Origin: Lachnospiraceae bacterium
GTDB taxonomy: Bacteria; Bacillota; Clostridia; Lachnospirales; Lachnospiraceae
Assembly (NCBI GenBank): GCA_017405805.1
Contig: JAFQZU010000008.1
Location: forward strand, 80,981 to 144,980
Direction: 5' to 3'
DNA length: 64,000 bases
Part shown: positions 9,792 through 18,966 of the stretch, piece by piece
How the letters are laid out: each line of letters begins with the position of its first letter
Numbering within the stretch: position 1 is the stretch's first letter
The notes under the pieces: generated by a model
Databases searched by the model: none
What the model was told of the DNA's origin: nothing
Seen by the model: the letters and a program-made list of their open reading frames with translations, nothing else
Made by a program: the position numbers and the translations under genes

Positions 9792-9824
9792 CAGTGTGCT
9801 TACTGCACATAAATGAACTTCTGA

Positions 9825-10964
9825 TTATCTGAGCATAGCGCCGCTGATGACCATCATCTGGACTTCGGAGGTGCCTTCGTAGATCTCGGTGATCTTGGCG
9901 TCTCTCATCATGCGCTCGATCGGATAGTCGCGGGTGTAGCCGTAGCCGCCGTACAGCTGCAGGCAGCGGCGGGTTACATCACTTGCAGTGGAAGCTGCAA
10001 CGAGCTTAGCTTCTGCTGCGAGGAAGGTGTAAGGCTTGCCCTGGTCAACAGCGTTGGCTGCCTGGTAAACCAGAAGTCTTGCTGCGTCGACCTGTGCCTG
10101 CATCTTAGCCAGCTCGAACTGCGTGTTCTGGAAAGCGGAGATGGGTTTGCCGAACTGAGATCTCTCTTTGACATACTGGCAGGTGACATCGATCGCGCCT
10201 TCAGCGATACCCAGAGCCTGTGCAGCGATACCGATACGGCCGCCGTCCAGCGTCTGCATAGCGATCTTGAAGCCCTTGCCGACTTCGCCCAGCAGGTTCT
10301 CCTTCGGAACCTTGACATCTTCGAATACCAGCTCGCAGGTGCTGGATCCGCGGATACCCATCTTCTTCTCGTGCTTGCCTACGGAGAAGCCTTCCATGCC
10401 CTTTTCCATGATCAGGCAGGAGATGCCCTTTGTGCCCTTGGACTTGTCAGTCATACCGAAGACGATGAAGATATCGGCATAGCCTGCGTTGGTGATGAAG
10501 ATCTTGGAGCCGTTAACCAGGTAGTAGTCGCCCTTGTCCTCAAAGACGGTCTTCTGGCCGGCTGCGTCTGTGCCTGCGCCGGGCTCGGTCAGACCGAAAG
10601 CGCCCAGTTTTGCACCGGAGCAGAGGTCAGGAAGGTATTTAGCCTTCTGTGCATCGGTACCGAATTTGTAGATAGGCCATGTGCCGAGAGAGGTGTGAGC
10701 GGAAATGCCGACACCAGTGGAAGCACAAACCTTGGAAACTTCTTCGATGCACTGTGCATAGGACAGCTCATCCATTCCAGCACCGCCGACTTCTTCCGGG
10801 AAAGGAATGCCCAGAAGGCCCATCTCTGCGGCCTGTTTGAACGTATCTACGGGGAATTTTTCCTCTTCGTCGATCTCGGCAGCGATCGGTCCGCAGACTC
10901 CCTGCGCGAAATCACGATACATGTTCACCATATCCTGATGAAGCTCGTCATTAAAGAAATTCAT
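9825..10964 (-). CDS. Acyl-CoA dehydrogenase, butyryl-CoA dehydrogenase-like
   Basis: 379 residues, full length for the family. Signatures GAFGLTEPGAGTDA (FAD/substrate region), QLYGGYGYTRDYPIERMMRD and the C-terminal ITEIYEGTSEVQ, whose Glu is the catalytic base position of short-chain enzymes. FAD enzyme oxidising acyl-CoA or, run in reverse with electron transfer flavoprotein, reducing crotonyl-CoA to butyryl-CoA. No etfAB, thiolase or hydratase genes adjoin it; it is a single-gene unit with its own promoter and terminator, so a role in the main butyrate pathway is possible but not shown. Confidence 0.93.
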   Translation of the reverse strand: MNFFNDELHQDMVNMYRDFAQGVCGPIAAEIDEEEKFPVDTFKQAAEMGLLGIPFPEEVGGAGMDELSYAQCIEEVSKVCASTGVGISAHTSLGTWPIYKFGTDAQKAKYLPDLCSGAKLGAFGLTEPGAGTDAAGQKTVFEDKGDYYLVNGSKIFITNAGYADIFIVFGMTDKSKGTKGISCLIMEKGMEGFSVGKHEKKMGIRGSSTCELVFEDVKVPKENLLGEVGKGFKIAMQTLDGGRIGIAAQALGIAEGAIDVTCQYVKERSQFGKPISAFQNTQFELAKMQAQVDAARLLVYQAANAVDQGKPYTFLAAEAKLVAASTASDVTRRCLQLYGGYGYTRDYPIERMMRDAKITEIYEGTSEVQMMVISGAMLR

Positions 10965-11034
10965 ACTGTCCTCCTTGTGTTTCTGAAAATAAAGTATTGA
11001 GTTAAAAGGTTACTACCCACCCGTATACTGAAAT

Positions 11035-11043
11035 AGTATAGCA
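11035..11043 (-). promoter_or_regulatory. Extended -10 promoter of the acyl-CoA dehydrogenase gene
   Basis: Minus-strand TGC followed by TATACT, about 70 bp before the start codon in an AT-rich stretch. The -35 position has no clear match to consensus. Confidence 0.5.
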
Positions 11044-11110
11044 CAGTTTTTTGGCAAATTCCATGAAAAATAGCGAATATTTCATTCCGTTTTTGGTCAA
11101 AAAATGAAAC

Positions 11111-11167
11111 AAAAGAAAGGGACCGGATCCCTTCCGCCGCCATGCGGCCCCAGGGATCCGGTCCCTT
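11111..11167 (-). terminator. Rho-independent terminator after oppA
   Basis: 16-bp arms, AAGGGACCGGATCCCT (11117-11132) and its complement (11152-11167), with a 19-nt loop; the minus strand continues into a T-rich tail (TTTCTTTTG). Strong end of the opp operon. Confidence 0.82.
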
Positions 11168-11198
11168 AAATGTTCAGGCTGTTGTGTTCCCGATCGGA

Positions 11199-13130
11199 TT
11201 ATCTGGTGCAGTACATGAAGTACTTAAAGCCCAGAGGGCTGGAGAAGAAGCCCTTCAGCGCGGGATCGACCATGTACAGGTCGGTGTAGTAATACAGAGG
11301 GCAGATGCAGCCGGTGCTCATCAGCAGATCCTCTGCTCTGTGCATCAGTGCATAGCGGGTATCCTTGTCCGTGCAGGTCTTGATATCGTTGATCAGAACG
11401 TCATAGGTCTCTTTCCATGTGCCGTTCTCGACCTTGGTATCATAGCCCAGATCGGTCAGGTCAAGGCTGTAAGCCTGGACGTTCTCGTTCTCGCCCTTGC
11501 CGAACTGTACGTCGTTGTTGCCGGAGTAGGTCGTCCACATATCCAGGAAGGAGATGGGATCGTTGTAGTCGCCCAGCCAGCCGTTTCTCGCGATGGAGTA
11601 GTTGCCTGCCTTACGGGTGTCAAGGAAGGTGTTCCACTCCTGGTTCTCCAGCTGCATGTTGATGCCGATGCCTGCCAGAGCGCTCTGCAGGTACTCGCCG
11701 ATGGCCTTGTGGCCTTCGGAAGTATTGTAGAGGTAGGTCAGGGAAGGGAAGTCGGTGAACTTCTGGGAAGCCTCGTCGAAGGTGTAGTACTTCTTCAGGG
11801 TCTCCATAGCCGCCTCGTAGTTGGGGGTCAGTGCGTCAGCGGATACATCGTAATATCCGACAAAACCGTCGTTGTGGCCGGCGTTCTGATAGAACTCCTT
11901 GCCGTCCGCATCCGTCAGGCCCATGGCCACGAAGGAGGAAGCGGGGACCTGGCCGCCCTGCGCGACGTCGTTGCAGATGTAGTTGCGGTCGAACAGGAGC
12001 GCGATCGCGTTGCGGATCTCGTCCTTTGCTCTCTCGGCCTCAACGCCTTCCAGCGTGCTGCCTTCGGGAAGGATCTGCTCGTTGATGTTCCAGCACACAT
12101 AGTAGGTGCCCAGCTGGCCGGTAACCTTGAAGGCATCCGGATAATCGTTCTTGAGGCTGGCGATCTCGTTTGTGGGAACATCGTCGATCATGGTCCAGTC
12201 GCCGTTCTTGAAGTTGGTCAGCATGTTGTTGGAATCATCGGACAGGAAGAAGTTGATGACGGGCATCGTGATGGCGTCCGCGTCATAGTAATTGGCGTTC
12301 TTGGACAGAGTGATCACGCTGCTGTGCTTCCAGTCGGTGATGGTGTAAGGTCCGTTGCAGACGTAAGTGGAGGGATCGGTCGCCCATGTCTCGTTGGCGA
12401 CGACATCCTCTCTCACGGGAAGGAATGCCGGGAATGCCAGCAGCTCGTTCCAGTAAGGGATCTCGTTCTTGAGGACGACTTCGATGGTCTTGTCATCCAC
12501 AGCCGTGACAGCAAGCTTTGCATCAGGATTGACGAACTCGAGCACGTCGTTTCCGTCCGCGTCCTTCTCGCCTGTAGGAGTGGACTCCCACATCTCGTCG
12601 TAGCCCTTGATGACCTCGAACATGTTGTTGTAGTCAGCAGCCAGCGCGGGACCTGCGGCGCGGTTCCAGGAGTAAACGAAATCCTGGGCCGTAAGGTCTT
12701 TGCCGTCGGACCACTTGAGGCCGTCCTTCAGCGTATAGGTATAAGTAACTGTGCCGTCCTCGTTTACCACGGGCTCGGTCAGCTCCTCAGCGCACTCGGG
12801 AACGATCTCGAGGTCGCCGTTCGCGTTCTGTGCCCACTTGGACAGACCGGCGAAGAGGTGGATGCACATGGTAGCGCCGTCGACGGAGCTGTTCAGTGCG
12901 GGGTCGAGCGTAGCAGGCTCGGATGCGATACAGACGTTGAGGCCTTCAGGCACTTCTACGTCCGCTGCTGCGGTATCTTCCGCAGCTGCGTCGCCCTCAG
13001 CGGTCTCTTCTGCTGCAGCATCGGTACTTGCGCTGCCGGAAGAGGTATTCGCCGCGGAGTCGCCGCATGCGGCAAGGCTCAGTACCATCGTACCGGCAAG
13101 TACGACAGCTAATAACTTTTTCAGTTTCAT
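11199..13130 (-). CDS. oppA: Oligopeptide ABC transporter substrate-binding lipoprotein
   Basis: 643 residues, SBP_bac_5 family. Lipoprotein leader KKLLAVVLAGTMVLSLAAC with lipobox LAAC, then a Ser/Thr/Ala/Glu-rich linker (about residues 20-50) before the binding domain that begins GLNVCIASEPATLDPALNSS. Captures peptides outside the membrane for OppBCDF. The first ATG (13139) abuts the AAAGGAG site, so the ATG nine bases later is chosen, giving proper spacing. It is last in the operon after a 130-bp gap; this differs from the common oppA-first order. Confidence 0.92.
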   Translation of the reverse strand: MKLKKLLAVVLAGTMVLSLAACGDSAANTSSGSASTDAAAEETAEGDAAAEDTAAADVEVPEGLNVCIASEPATLDPALNSSVDGATMCIHLFAGLSKWAQNANGDLEIVPECAEELTEPVVNEDGTVTYTYTLKDGLKWSDGKDLTAQDFVYSWNRAAGPALAADYNNMFEVIKGYDEMWESTPTGEKDADGNDVLEFVNPDAKLAVTAVDDKTIEVVLKNEIPYWNELLAFPAFLPVREDVVANETWATDPSTYVCNGPYTITDWKHSSVITLSKNANYYDADAITMPVINFFLSDDSNNMLTNFKNGDWTMIDDVPTNEIASLKNDYPDAFKVTGQLGTYYVCWNINEQILPEGSTLEGVEAERAKDEIRNAIALLFDRNYICNDVAQGGQVPASSFVAMGLTDADGKEFYQNAGHNDGFVGYYDVSADALTPNYEAAMETLKKYYTFDEASQKFTDFPSLTYLYNTSEGHKAIGEYLQSALAGIGINMQLENQEWNTFLDTRKAGNYSIARNGWLGDYNDPISFLDMWTTYSGNNDVQFGKGENENVQAYSLDLTDLGYDTKVENGTWKETYDVLINDIKTCTDKDTRYALMHRAEDLLMSTGCICPLYYYTDLYMVDPALKGFFSSPLGFKYFMYCTR

Positions 13131-13261
13131 CTTAAACATCTCCTTTCAGATTTCTTATAAAAGATGCTGTGCGGCCCTCCCTGAGCCGCTGTTTTATCAA
13201 AGACTGCCCGCTCCTGCCGCCTGAACACAGGAGGAGGACAGCGCGATGACCATAAGGGGGA

Positions 13262-14254
13262 TCAGTTGATCTCCGCCGTTCTGTGACAGGCGACGTAACG
13301 CCCCTTCTCCACTTCCTCGAAGGGCGGCATGCTCTCTTTGCACTTGGGCTGCGCGTAGGGGCAGCGGGTGTGGAAAGGACAGCCGGCCGGCGCGTTCAAA
13401 GGACTGGGGATCTCTCCCGAGAGCGCGATGCGCTTGTTTTCCCTTGCCGTCTTGGGGTCCGGAACGGGAACCGCCGAGATCAGCGCTTTCGTGTAGGGAT
13501 GGAGCGGTCTGTCATAGATCTCGTTGGCGTCCGCCAGCTCCACCATCCTGCCGAGGTACATGACCGCAATGCGGTCGGAGATATGTCTCACGACCAGGAG
13601 GTCATGCGCGATGAAGAGGTAGGTCAGTCCCAGCCGGTCCTGCAGCTCGTCAAACATGTTGATGACCTGTGCCTGGATCGAGACGTCCAGCGCGCTGACA
13701 GGCTCGTCGCAGACGATAAAATCGGGATTGACCGCCAGGGACCGCGCGATGCCCACGCGCTGCCGCTGGCCGCCCGAGAACTCGTGGGCGTAGCGGGCCG
13801 CGTGCTCGGAGTTGAGTCCGACGTGGGACATGAGCTCCAGGATCTTCTCTCTTCTCTCCTCTTTTGTCTTATACATGTGATGGACGTCCAGCGGTTCGCC
13901 GATGATGTCCGCCACCGTCATGCGGGGATCCAGCGAGCTGTAAGGGTCCTGGAAGACCATGGTGGCCTTGGTCCGGAACTGCTCGATATCCTTAGCCGTC
14001 TTGATGGGCTTCCCGCGGTAGATGACTTCGCCGTCCGTGGGCTTGTACAGGTGCAGGATCGTGCGGCCGGCGGTCGTTTTGCCGCAGCCGGATTCGCCTA
14101 CGAGCCCCAGCGTCTCCCCTTCCCTGATGGAGAAGGAGATGTCGTCCACCGCTTTGAGCGGCCTGGACTGGAAAAATCCCGTGCTGATGTTGAAATACTG
14201 TTTTAAGTGCCTCACCTCGATGATGGGCTGCTCACTGTGATTGTTGGTACTCAT
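13262..14254 (-). CDS. oppF: Oligopeptide ABC transporter ATP-binding protein OppF
   Basis: 330 residues. Walker [19 protein letters not shown] signature [16 protein letters not shown] and Walker [14 protein letters not shown] are all intact. The C-terminal oligopeptide/dipeptide ABC extension has the [14 protein letters not shown] cysteine run, seen in homologues with an Fe-S-like cluster. The start MSTNNHSEQ overlaps the oppD stop by four bases (ATGA), indicating translational coupling. Forms the ATPase heterodimer with OppD. Confidence 0.94.
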   Translation of the reverse strand: MSTNNHSEQPIIEVRHLKQYFNISTGFFQSRPLKAVDDISFSIREGETLGLVGESGCGKTTAGRTILHLYKPTDGEVIYRGKPIKTAKDIEQFRTKATMVFQDPYSSLDPRMTVADIIGEPLDVHHMYKTKEERREKILELMSHVGLNSEHAARYAHEFSGGQRQRVGIARSLAVNPDFIVCDEPVSALDVSIQAQVINMFDELQDRLGLTYLFIAHDLLVVRHISDRIAVMYLGRMVELADANEIYDRPLHPYTKALISAVPVPDPKTARENKRIALSGEIPSPLNAPAGCPFHTRCPYAQPKCKESMPPFEEVEKGRYVACHRTAEIN

Positions 14255-15231
14255 TCGCCCTTCACCGCCTTCCTGACATTCATCCAGCACGCTGCCGCGT
14301 GATCCTCATTGATCTCCATGCGCTCGCAGCGCTCTCTCAGACAGATCTTCATTGCCGCGTCGCACCGGGGCGCGAAGGGGCAGCCTTTGGGCATATTCAG
14401 AAGGTCGATGGGCGTTCCGCTGATGGGCTCCAGCTTCTCGCCGCTCCCCTCTACCGTGGGGATGGAGCGGAGTAGACCCTTCGTGTACTCGTGACAGGGA
14501 TTGTAGAAGATCTCGTCGGCCGTGCCCTGCTCGCAGATGGAGCCGGCGTACATGACGATGATCTCGTCGCACAGCTGCGCCACGACGCCCAGGTCATGCG
14601 TGATCATGATGATTGCCATACCGATCTTGGACTGGATGTCTTTCATCAGCTCCAGAATGCCCGCCTGAATGGTCACGTCCAGGGCCGTGGTAGGCTCGTC
14701 CGCGATCAGGATATCCGGCTCGCAGGCCAGCGCCATGGCGATCATGACCCTCTGCCGCATGCCGCCCGAGAACTCGTAGGGATACTGCTTCATGCGCTTT
14801 TCGGGCTCGTTTACGTTGACCAGGCGCAGCATCTCGACGGCCCTGTCCCAGGCCTGCTGCTTGTTGCGGTCCGTGTGAAGGAGGATCGCCTCCATCAGCT
14901 GCCTGCCGATGGTGTAGGTGGGATTGAGGCTCGTCATGGGGTCCTGGAAGATGATCGAGATCTTGTTGCCGCGGACGTCCTTCATGACCTTTTCGCCCGC
15001 GCCCACGAGCTCCTGCCCGTCCAGTTTGATGGAGCCGGATACGATCTTTCCGGTGCCCGCCAGGATCTGCATGATCGAATAGGCGGTCACGGACTTGCCG
15101 GAGCCCGACTCTCCCACGATGCCCAGGACCTTCCCTCTTTCCAGGTTAAAGGACACGCCGTTGACGGCACGGACCTCTCCTGCGTCCGTAAAGAAGGAAG
15201 TATGTAAATCTTTTACTTCAAGTAGTGCCAT
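14251..15231 (-). CDS. oppD: Oligopeptide ABC transporter ATP-binding protein OppD
   Basis: 326 residues. Walker [17 protein letters not shown], signature [16 protein letters not shown], Walker [14 protein letters not shown], and C-terminal cysteines in [14 protein letters not shown]. The partner ATPase of OppF, 21 bp downstream of oppC. All catalytic motifs are present, so an active pump is expected. Confidence 0.94.
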   Translation of the reverse strand: MALLEVKDLHTSFFTDAGEVRAVNGVSFNLERGKVLGIVGESGSGKSVTAYSIMQILAGTGKIVSGSIKLDGQELVGAGEKVMKDVRGNKISIIFQDPMTSLNPTYTIGRQLMEAILLHTDRNKQQAWDRAVEMLRLVNVNEPEKRMKQYPYEFSGGMRQRVMIAMALACEPDILIADEPTTALDVTIQAGILELMKDIQSKIGMAIIMITHDLGVVAQLCDEIIVMYAGSICEQGTADEIFYNPCHEYTKGLLRSIPTVEGSGEKLEPISGTPIDLLNMPKGCPFAPRCDAAMKICLRERCERMEINEDHAAACWMNVRKAVKGE

Positions 15232-15252
15232 AACCAGTGATACCTTCCTTCC

Positions 15253-16332
15253 TCAGTTGTTCAGCTTGGGATCGAACGCGTCGCGCAGGCCGTCGCCGAA
15301 GAGGTTCAGGGAGAGCACGATGAGCGAGATCACGATTGCCGGAATGACCAGCCTGTACGGATACGAGTTGATGCCGTTCAGAGCGTCGGATGCAAGAGAG
15401 CCCAGAGACGGCATGGGCGCGTTGACGCCCAGTCCGAGGAAGGACAGGTAGCTCTCTGTAAAAATAGCGCTCGGGATCTGCAGCGCCGTCGAAATGACGA
15501 TGACGGAGATGCAGTTGGGGATCAGGTGCTTGCGGATGACCCAGCTCCCCTTCGCGCCGGCCGCCTGCGCCGCCAGGATGTACTCCTGCTCACGGAGCGA
15601 GAGGATCTGTCCTCTGACCAGACGGGCCATGGACACCCAGTACAGCAGCGCGAAAATAATAAAGAGCGAAATGATATTGGACCCGATCTTGGCCAGCGGG
15701 GTCCCCTCCAGGGTATTGCCGATCGCCTGCTTGAGCACTGCCGCCAGCAGAATGACCATCAGCATATCGGGAAGCGAGTAAATGATATCGACAAAACGCA
15801 TGATCACCATATCGACCTTGCCGCCCGCGTACCCGGATACGGAGCCGACCAGAAGTCCTATGATCAGGACGATGATCGACGCAAAAAATCCGACCGCCAG
15901 AGAGATCCTTGTCCCGTACACCACGCGGATGAAGTAGTCACGTCCCGCGGAGTCCGTCCCGAACACGTGCGGGAAGATCTTCTGCCCCTCCTCCATGAGC
16001 TTCTGCTCCGTGGTGGAATATTCGAAAGGCGCGAGGTTGTTGAAGGAGGCGTCCACGGGCCGTCCGGGCTGGTTGCCCAGCATGGTCTCGTATTTGTAAG
16101 GCCACAGCATGGGCACGAAGATGGCCGCCAGGGTGATGATAATGATGATGAAAAAGCTCACCATCGCCACTTTGTTTTTCTTCAGGCGCCGGATGCCGTC
16201 CTTGAACGCGGTCGTCGAGGGGCGCATCTGCACCATATATTCCTTTTCCTTCTCGGTAGCCGGAATAAAGTCGTCCATATTCACGTGCATACTGAGATTT
16301 TTTAAATTGATGCCTGTATTCTTTGCACTCAT
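15253..16332 (-). CDS. oppC: Oligopeptide ABC transporter permease OppC
   Basis: 359 residues. A cytoplasmic N-terminal stretch of about 65 residues precedes the first membrane helix (VAMVSFFIIIIITLAAIF), then five further helices as in the family. The EAA loop reads EYILAAQAAGAKGSWVIRKHLIPN. The start MSAKNTGINLK follows AAGGAG at about 8 nt; the in-frame ATG seven codons upstream overlaps oppB and lacks a site. Confidence 0.93.
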   Translation of the reverse strand: MSAKNTGINLKNLSMHVNMDDFIPATEKEKEYMVQMRPSTTAFKDGIRRLKKNKVAMVSFFIIIIITLAAIFVPMLWPYKYETMLGNQPGRPVDASFNNLAPFEYSTTEQKLMEEGQKIFPHVFGTDSAGRDYFIRVVYGTRISLAVGFFASIIVLIIGLLVGSVSGYAGGKVDMVIMRFVDIIYSLPDMLMVILLAAVLKQAIGNTLEGTPLAKIGSNIISLFIIFALLYWVSMARLVRGQILSLREQEYILAAQAAGAKGSWVIRKHLIPNCISVIVISTALQIPSAIFTESYLSFLGLGVNAPMPSLGSLASDALNGINSYPYRLVIPAIVISLIVLSLNLFGDGLRDAFDPKLNN

Positions 16333-16349
16333 ATCCAGTCTCCTTTTCG

Positions 16350-17276
16350 TCACTCCAGATTGATCCTGGGATCCACGACCTTATACAGAATGTCGCTGAC
16401 CAGGTTCATGACGACAATGAACGTCGCCAGCACGATCGTGGTCCCCATGATCAGAGGATAATCACGGTCCGTAATACTGTTGACGAAAGCGCCGCCGATT
16501 CCGGGAACGGCAAAAATCTTCTCCACGACAAGGGAGCCCGTCGTGATGTAGGCGATCTGCGGTCCCAGATAGGTGATGACCGGAATGAGGGCGTTTTTGA
16601 GCGCGTGCCCGAAGATGATCTTCATGCGGGATACGCCCTTGGCTTTAGCTGTCCGGATATAGTCCTGCCCCAGCACGTCCAGCATGGATGACCTGGTCAT
16701 ACGCGTGATATATGCCATGGGATACAGCATCAGCGTGATGACCGGCAGGACAAGACCCGCTCTGGTCGTGCCGTTGGCCGGGAATATAGGTATTTTGATG
16801 GTAAAGGCCACCAGGAGGAGCGATCCCATGATAAAGGACGGCATCGAGACGAAGGCCGTCGTGATGACCATGATAATCCTGTCCAGAACGGTGTTCCTGC
16901 GCAGGGCTGCCACGGAGCCCAGGACGACGCCGCTGATGGTGGCCAGCGCCGCTGCGATCAGGCCCAGCTTCACGGAAGTCTTAAGACCGTCGCCCATGAT
17001 ATCGATGACCATTCTGCCTCTCTTTTTCAGGGAAGGGCCGAAGCGCAGCCGGAGTACGTCCGTCAGATACGTGAAATACTGCTGGGACAGCGGCTTGTCC
17101 AGGCCGTACTTGGCTTCCATCGCCTGCTGTACGGCGGGCGTAACTGCTTTTTCACTCGTGAACGGTCCTCCGGGGACAGCGTGCATGATGAAAAAGGTCA
17201 GCGTGATCACGACCCAGATTGTGAAAATTGCCAGAATGATGCGTTTCAGTATGTACTTTAGTGTTTTGGGGTTCAT
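16350..17276 (-). CDS. oppB: Oligopeptide ABC transporter permease OppB
   Basis: 308 residues, six predicted membrane helices, family start RIILAIFTIWVVITLTFFIMHAVPGGPF and EAA loop DYIRTAKAKGVSRMKIIFGHALKN. First gene of the opp operon. The AAGGAG site lies an unusually long 15 nt before the ATG; an in-frame TAA six bases before the ATG excludes an earlier ATG start, and only a rare ATT start would have ideal spacing, so initiation may be weak or atypical. Confidence 0.92.
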   Translation of the reverse strand: MNPKTLKYILKRIILAIFTIWVVITLTFFIMHAVPGGPFTSEKAVTPAVQQAMEAKYGLDKPLSQQYFTYLTDVLRLRFGPSLKKRGRMVIDIMGDGLKTSVKLGLIAAALATISGVVLGSVAALRRNTVLDRIIMVITTAFVSMPSFIMGSLLLVAFTIKIPIFPANGTTRAGLVLPVITLMLYPMAYITRMTRSSMLDVLGQDYIRTAKAKGVSRMKIIFGHALKNALIPVITYLGPQIAYITTGSLVVEKIFAVPGIGGAFVNSITDRDYPLIMGTTIVLATFIVVMNLVSDILYKVVDPRINLE

Positions 17277-17315
17277 AAGAATTTACTGACACTCCTTCCA
17301 GAATTGTGGTTATTA

Positions 17316-17344
17316 TTGTATACCTTTTGGTCAATATATACAAC
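17316..17344 (-). promoter_or_regulatory. Sigma-A promoter of the opp operon
   Basis: Minus-strand -35 TTGTAT (17339-17344), 17-bp spacer, -10 TACAAT (17316-17321). The surrounding AT-rich region is divergent from the histidine phosphatase promoter; no other gene lies between. Confidence 0.6.
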
Positions 17345-17487
17345 TATTTGATTCCGAAAGGCCATTAAATGTGCTGTATTACTATTTTTGCATTTATAAA
17401 TTCACTATATTTCGTTTAATAAACCGTTTGATTCATTTTGTGCATATCGCTGCATTTTTATGCAATATTCCACTTATTTTTCCCTGG

Positions 17488-17496
17488 TGCTATAAT
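17488..17496 (+). promoter_or_regulatory. Extended -10 promoter of the histidine phosphatase gene
   Basis: Plus-strand TGC followed by TATAAT (17491-17496), 40 bp before the start codon. The -35 position (TTCCAC, 17 bp upstream) is poor. A small GCACC/GGTGC hairpin lies between the promoter and the gene (17504-17519). Confidence 0.55.
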
Positions 17497-17535
17497 AAAA
17501 AAAGCACCTTTGCGGGTGCCGGATCGGAGACAGAT

Positions 17536-18132
17536 ATGAAGATATGGATCACCAGACACGGACAGACGAGCCTCAACCGTGCGCACCTGATGCAGGGACG
17601 CACCGACGAGCCTTTAAATGAAACGGGACTGGCCCAGGCCCGGGCCATGCGGGAGGTGCTGCTGCAAAATGAGCCGGGGCTGAATTTTGATGCGGTTTAT
17701 GCAAGTCCTCTGATACGGGCGGCCGTGACCGGCTCGATCATCGGCGGTGTTTCCTTGGAGGATATTACGATTGACGAGCGGCTGATCGAGGCTGATTTCG
17801 GCCGCTACGAACTGCGCCGGTATTACCTGCTTGGCCCTTCCATGATGCTTTACTGGGGCATCCCCTCCGTCTTTCCCGCGCCGCCCACCGTGGAGAACAT
17901 CCCCTCCATGCGGCAGCGCGCCCACGCATTCCTGCGGGACCTCGAGCAGCGCGAGGGCGAATATGAAAATGTCCTGATCGCCTGCCACGGCGGCATCATG
18001 CGTTTTCTGTGCGGGTATCTCGAGGACCGTCCCAGGGGCTATCGCTGGTATCCCAAGATCCGCAACTGCGAAGTGCGAGTCTACGAATCCATAAAAGGCC
18101 GGCACCGCTTTGTAAAGCAGTACCGGCTATAA
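17536..18132 (+). CDS. Histidine phosphatase family protein (phosphoglycerate mutase-like)
   Basis: 198 residues, MKIWITRHGQTSLNRAHLMQG. The phosphorylated-His motif RHGQT is at residues 7-11, YASPLIRA follows near 60, and the second catalytic His is in VLIACHGGIMRFLCG. A broad-specificity phosphatase of the cobC/PhoE class; the substrate is unknown. The ATG follows GGAGA at good spacing; an open frame upstream to 17371 is rejected because it crosses the promoter. One of only two plus-strand genes in the window. Its stop is immediately followed by the direct repeats of 18133-18270. Confidence 0.9.
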   Translation: MKIWITRHGQTSLNRAHLMQGRTDEPLNETGLAQARAMREVLLQNEPGLNFDAVYASPLIRAAVTGSIIGGVSLEDITIDERLIEADFGRYELRRYYLLGPSMMLYWGIPSVFPAPPTVENIPSMRQRAHAFLRDLEQREGEYENVLIACHGGIMRFLCGYLEDRPRGYRWYPKIRNCEVRVYESIKGRHRFVKQYRL

Positions 18133-18270
18133 ATAAGATCCATGTATACTCCCGCCGGGTTTCAAATGATAAGATCCATCTATACTTTCGCCGGGTTTTA
18201 CGTTATAAGATCCATGTATACCCCCGCCGGGTTTTAAGTGGATACGGCCCAAGGGGGTATACATGGATCT
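18133..18270. repeat. Three 36-bp direct repeats ending in an 18-bp perfect hairpin (locus A)
   Basis: Units start at 18133, 18169 and 18205, each exactly 36 bp, with core AAGATCCATGTATAC and a GCCGGGTTT tail. Only the last unit is followed by an inverted copy of its left arm: arm 18208-18225 pairs perfectly with 18253-18270 over a 27-nt loop ending GTGGATACGGCCCAA. There is no U-tract after either end, so this is not a classical terminator. It lies between the convergent histidine phosphatase and DUF4956 genes. The same plan occurs at 27421-27585. Confidence 0.9.
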
Positions 18271-18285
18271 CTTTATATTACATCT

Positions 18286-18966
18286 TTAAAGTTCTCCGGG
18301 CAGTGCTGCGGGTCTTCCGCATACCACGTCCAGATTTCCGTTGCGGATGCGGATCTCATCCAGGAAATCCTTGAGCGGCGTGCTCTTCTTAAGTCTGACC
18401 TTGTAAGTCAGCTTGTAGAGTGTGCCCATCTCCGCCGTCCTGACTTCCAGAAGCTCCGCCTCCGTGGCGTACGTCTTCATGAGGTCGTCAAAAATATTCT
18501 CATAATCCAGGTTTTCCGGAACGCTCACGCGAAGGATCCTCTCCTCGGCGGGACGCTCGCCCAGACCGCTGTGCTGCAGCGCGAGAAGCACGACCGACAT
18601 ACCGACGGTAAACAGGACGCCCAGTCCGAGATACCCCATGCCCGTGCACAGGCCTGCCGCCATCGCGAGAAAGATTCCGGTGATCTCCTGACCGGTTCCC
18701 GGTGCGCTGCGGAAGCGGACCAGGGAGAAGGCCCCTGCCACGGCGAGTCCCGCGCCGAGATTTCCGTTGACCAGCATGATGATCAGTTCCACGATGGCCG
18801 GCGTCAGCGCCAGGGTCATCAGATAACTCTTGGATGCGGTCGTCGTGCGGTGATACAGAAATGCTATGAAAAGTCCGATCAGCACGGAACAGACCGTGCA
18901 GAGAAGGAAGCCTTCGCCCGTGATGCTGCCGTTTGATAAGATGGATGCAAAAAGAATATTTGACAT
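18286..18966 (-). CDS. DUF4956 membrane protein
   Basis: 226 residues. Four hydrophobic segments in the N-terminal two thirds, with the family stretch AGAFSLVRFRSAPGTGQEITGIFLAMAAGLCTG split by one of them, then a soluble alpha/beta tail. Function unknown; the family often travels with VTC-type polyphosphate polymerases and CotH-like spore or surface kinases, and here it follows a VTC gene. The ATG has a strong GGAAAGGAG site, yet it lies 88 bp inside the end of the VTC frame. Confidence 0.88.
   Translation of the reverse strand: MSNILFASILSNGSITGEGFLLCTVCSVLIGLFIAFLYHRTTTASKSYLMTLALTPAIVELIIMLVNGNLGAGLAVAGAFSLVRFRSAPGTGQEITGIFLAMAAGLCTGMGYLGLGVLFTVGMSVVLLALQHSGLGERPAEERILRVSVPENLDYENIFDDLMKTYATEAELLEVRTAEMGTLYKLTYKVRLKKSTPLKDFLDEIRIRNGNLDVVCGRPAALPGEL

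Noticed and set aside
13140-13261. Possible attenuator between oppF and oppA
   Set aside because: A GCGGC/GCCGC stem is present but there is no U-tract or clear alternative structure; it could as well stabilise the oppA mRNA.
17497-17523. Minus-strand hairpin plus T-run just upstream of the histidine phosphatase gene
   Set aside because: It looks like a small terminator on the minus strand, but no minus-strand gene upstream would use it; it may only be part of the plus leader.
18133-18240. Possible CRISPR array (36-bp period)
   Set aside because: The whole 36-bp unit repeats with no unique spacers, and no cas gene is present. The 41/42-bp array at 57202 was rejected for the same reason.
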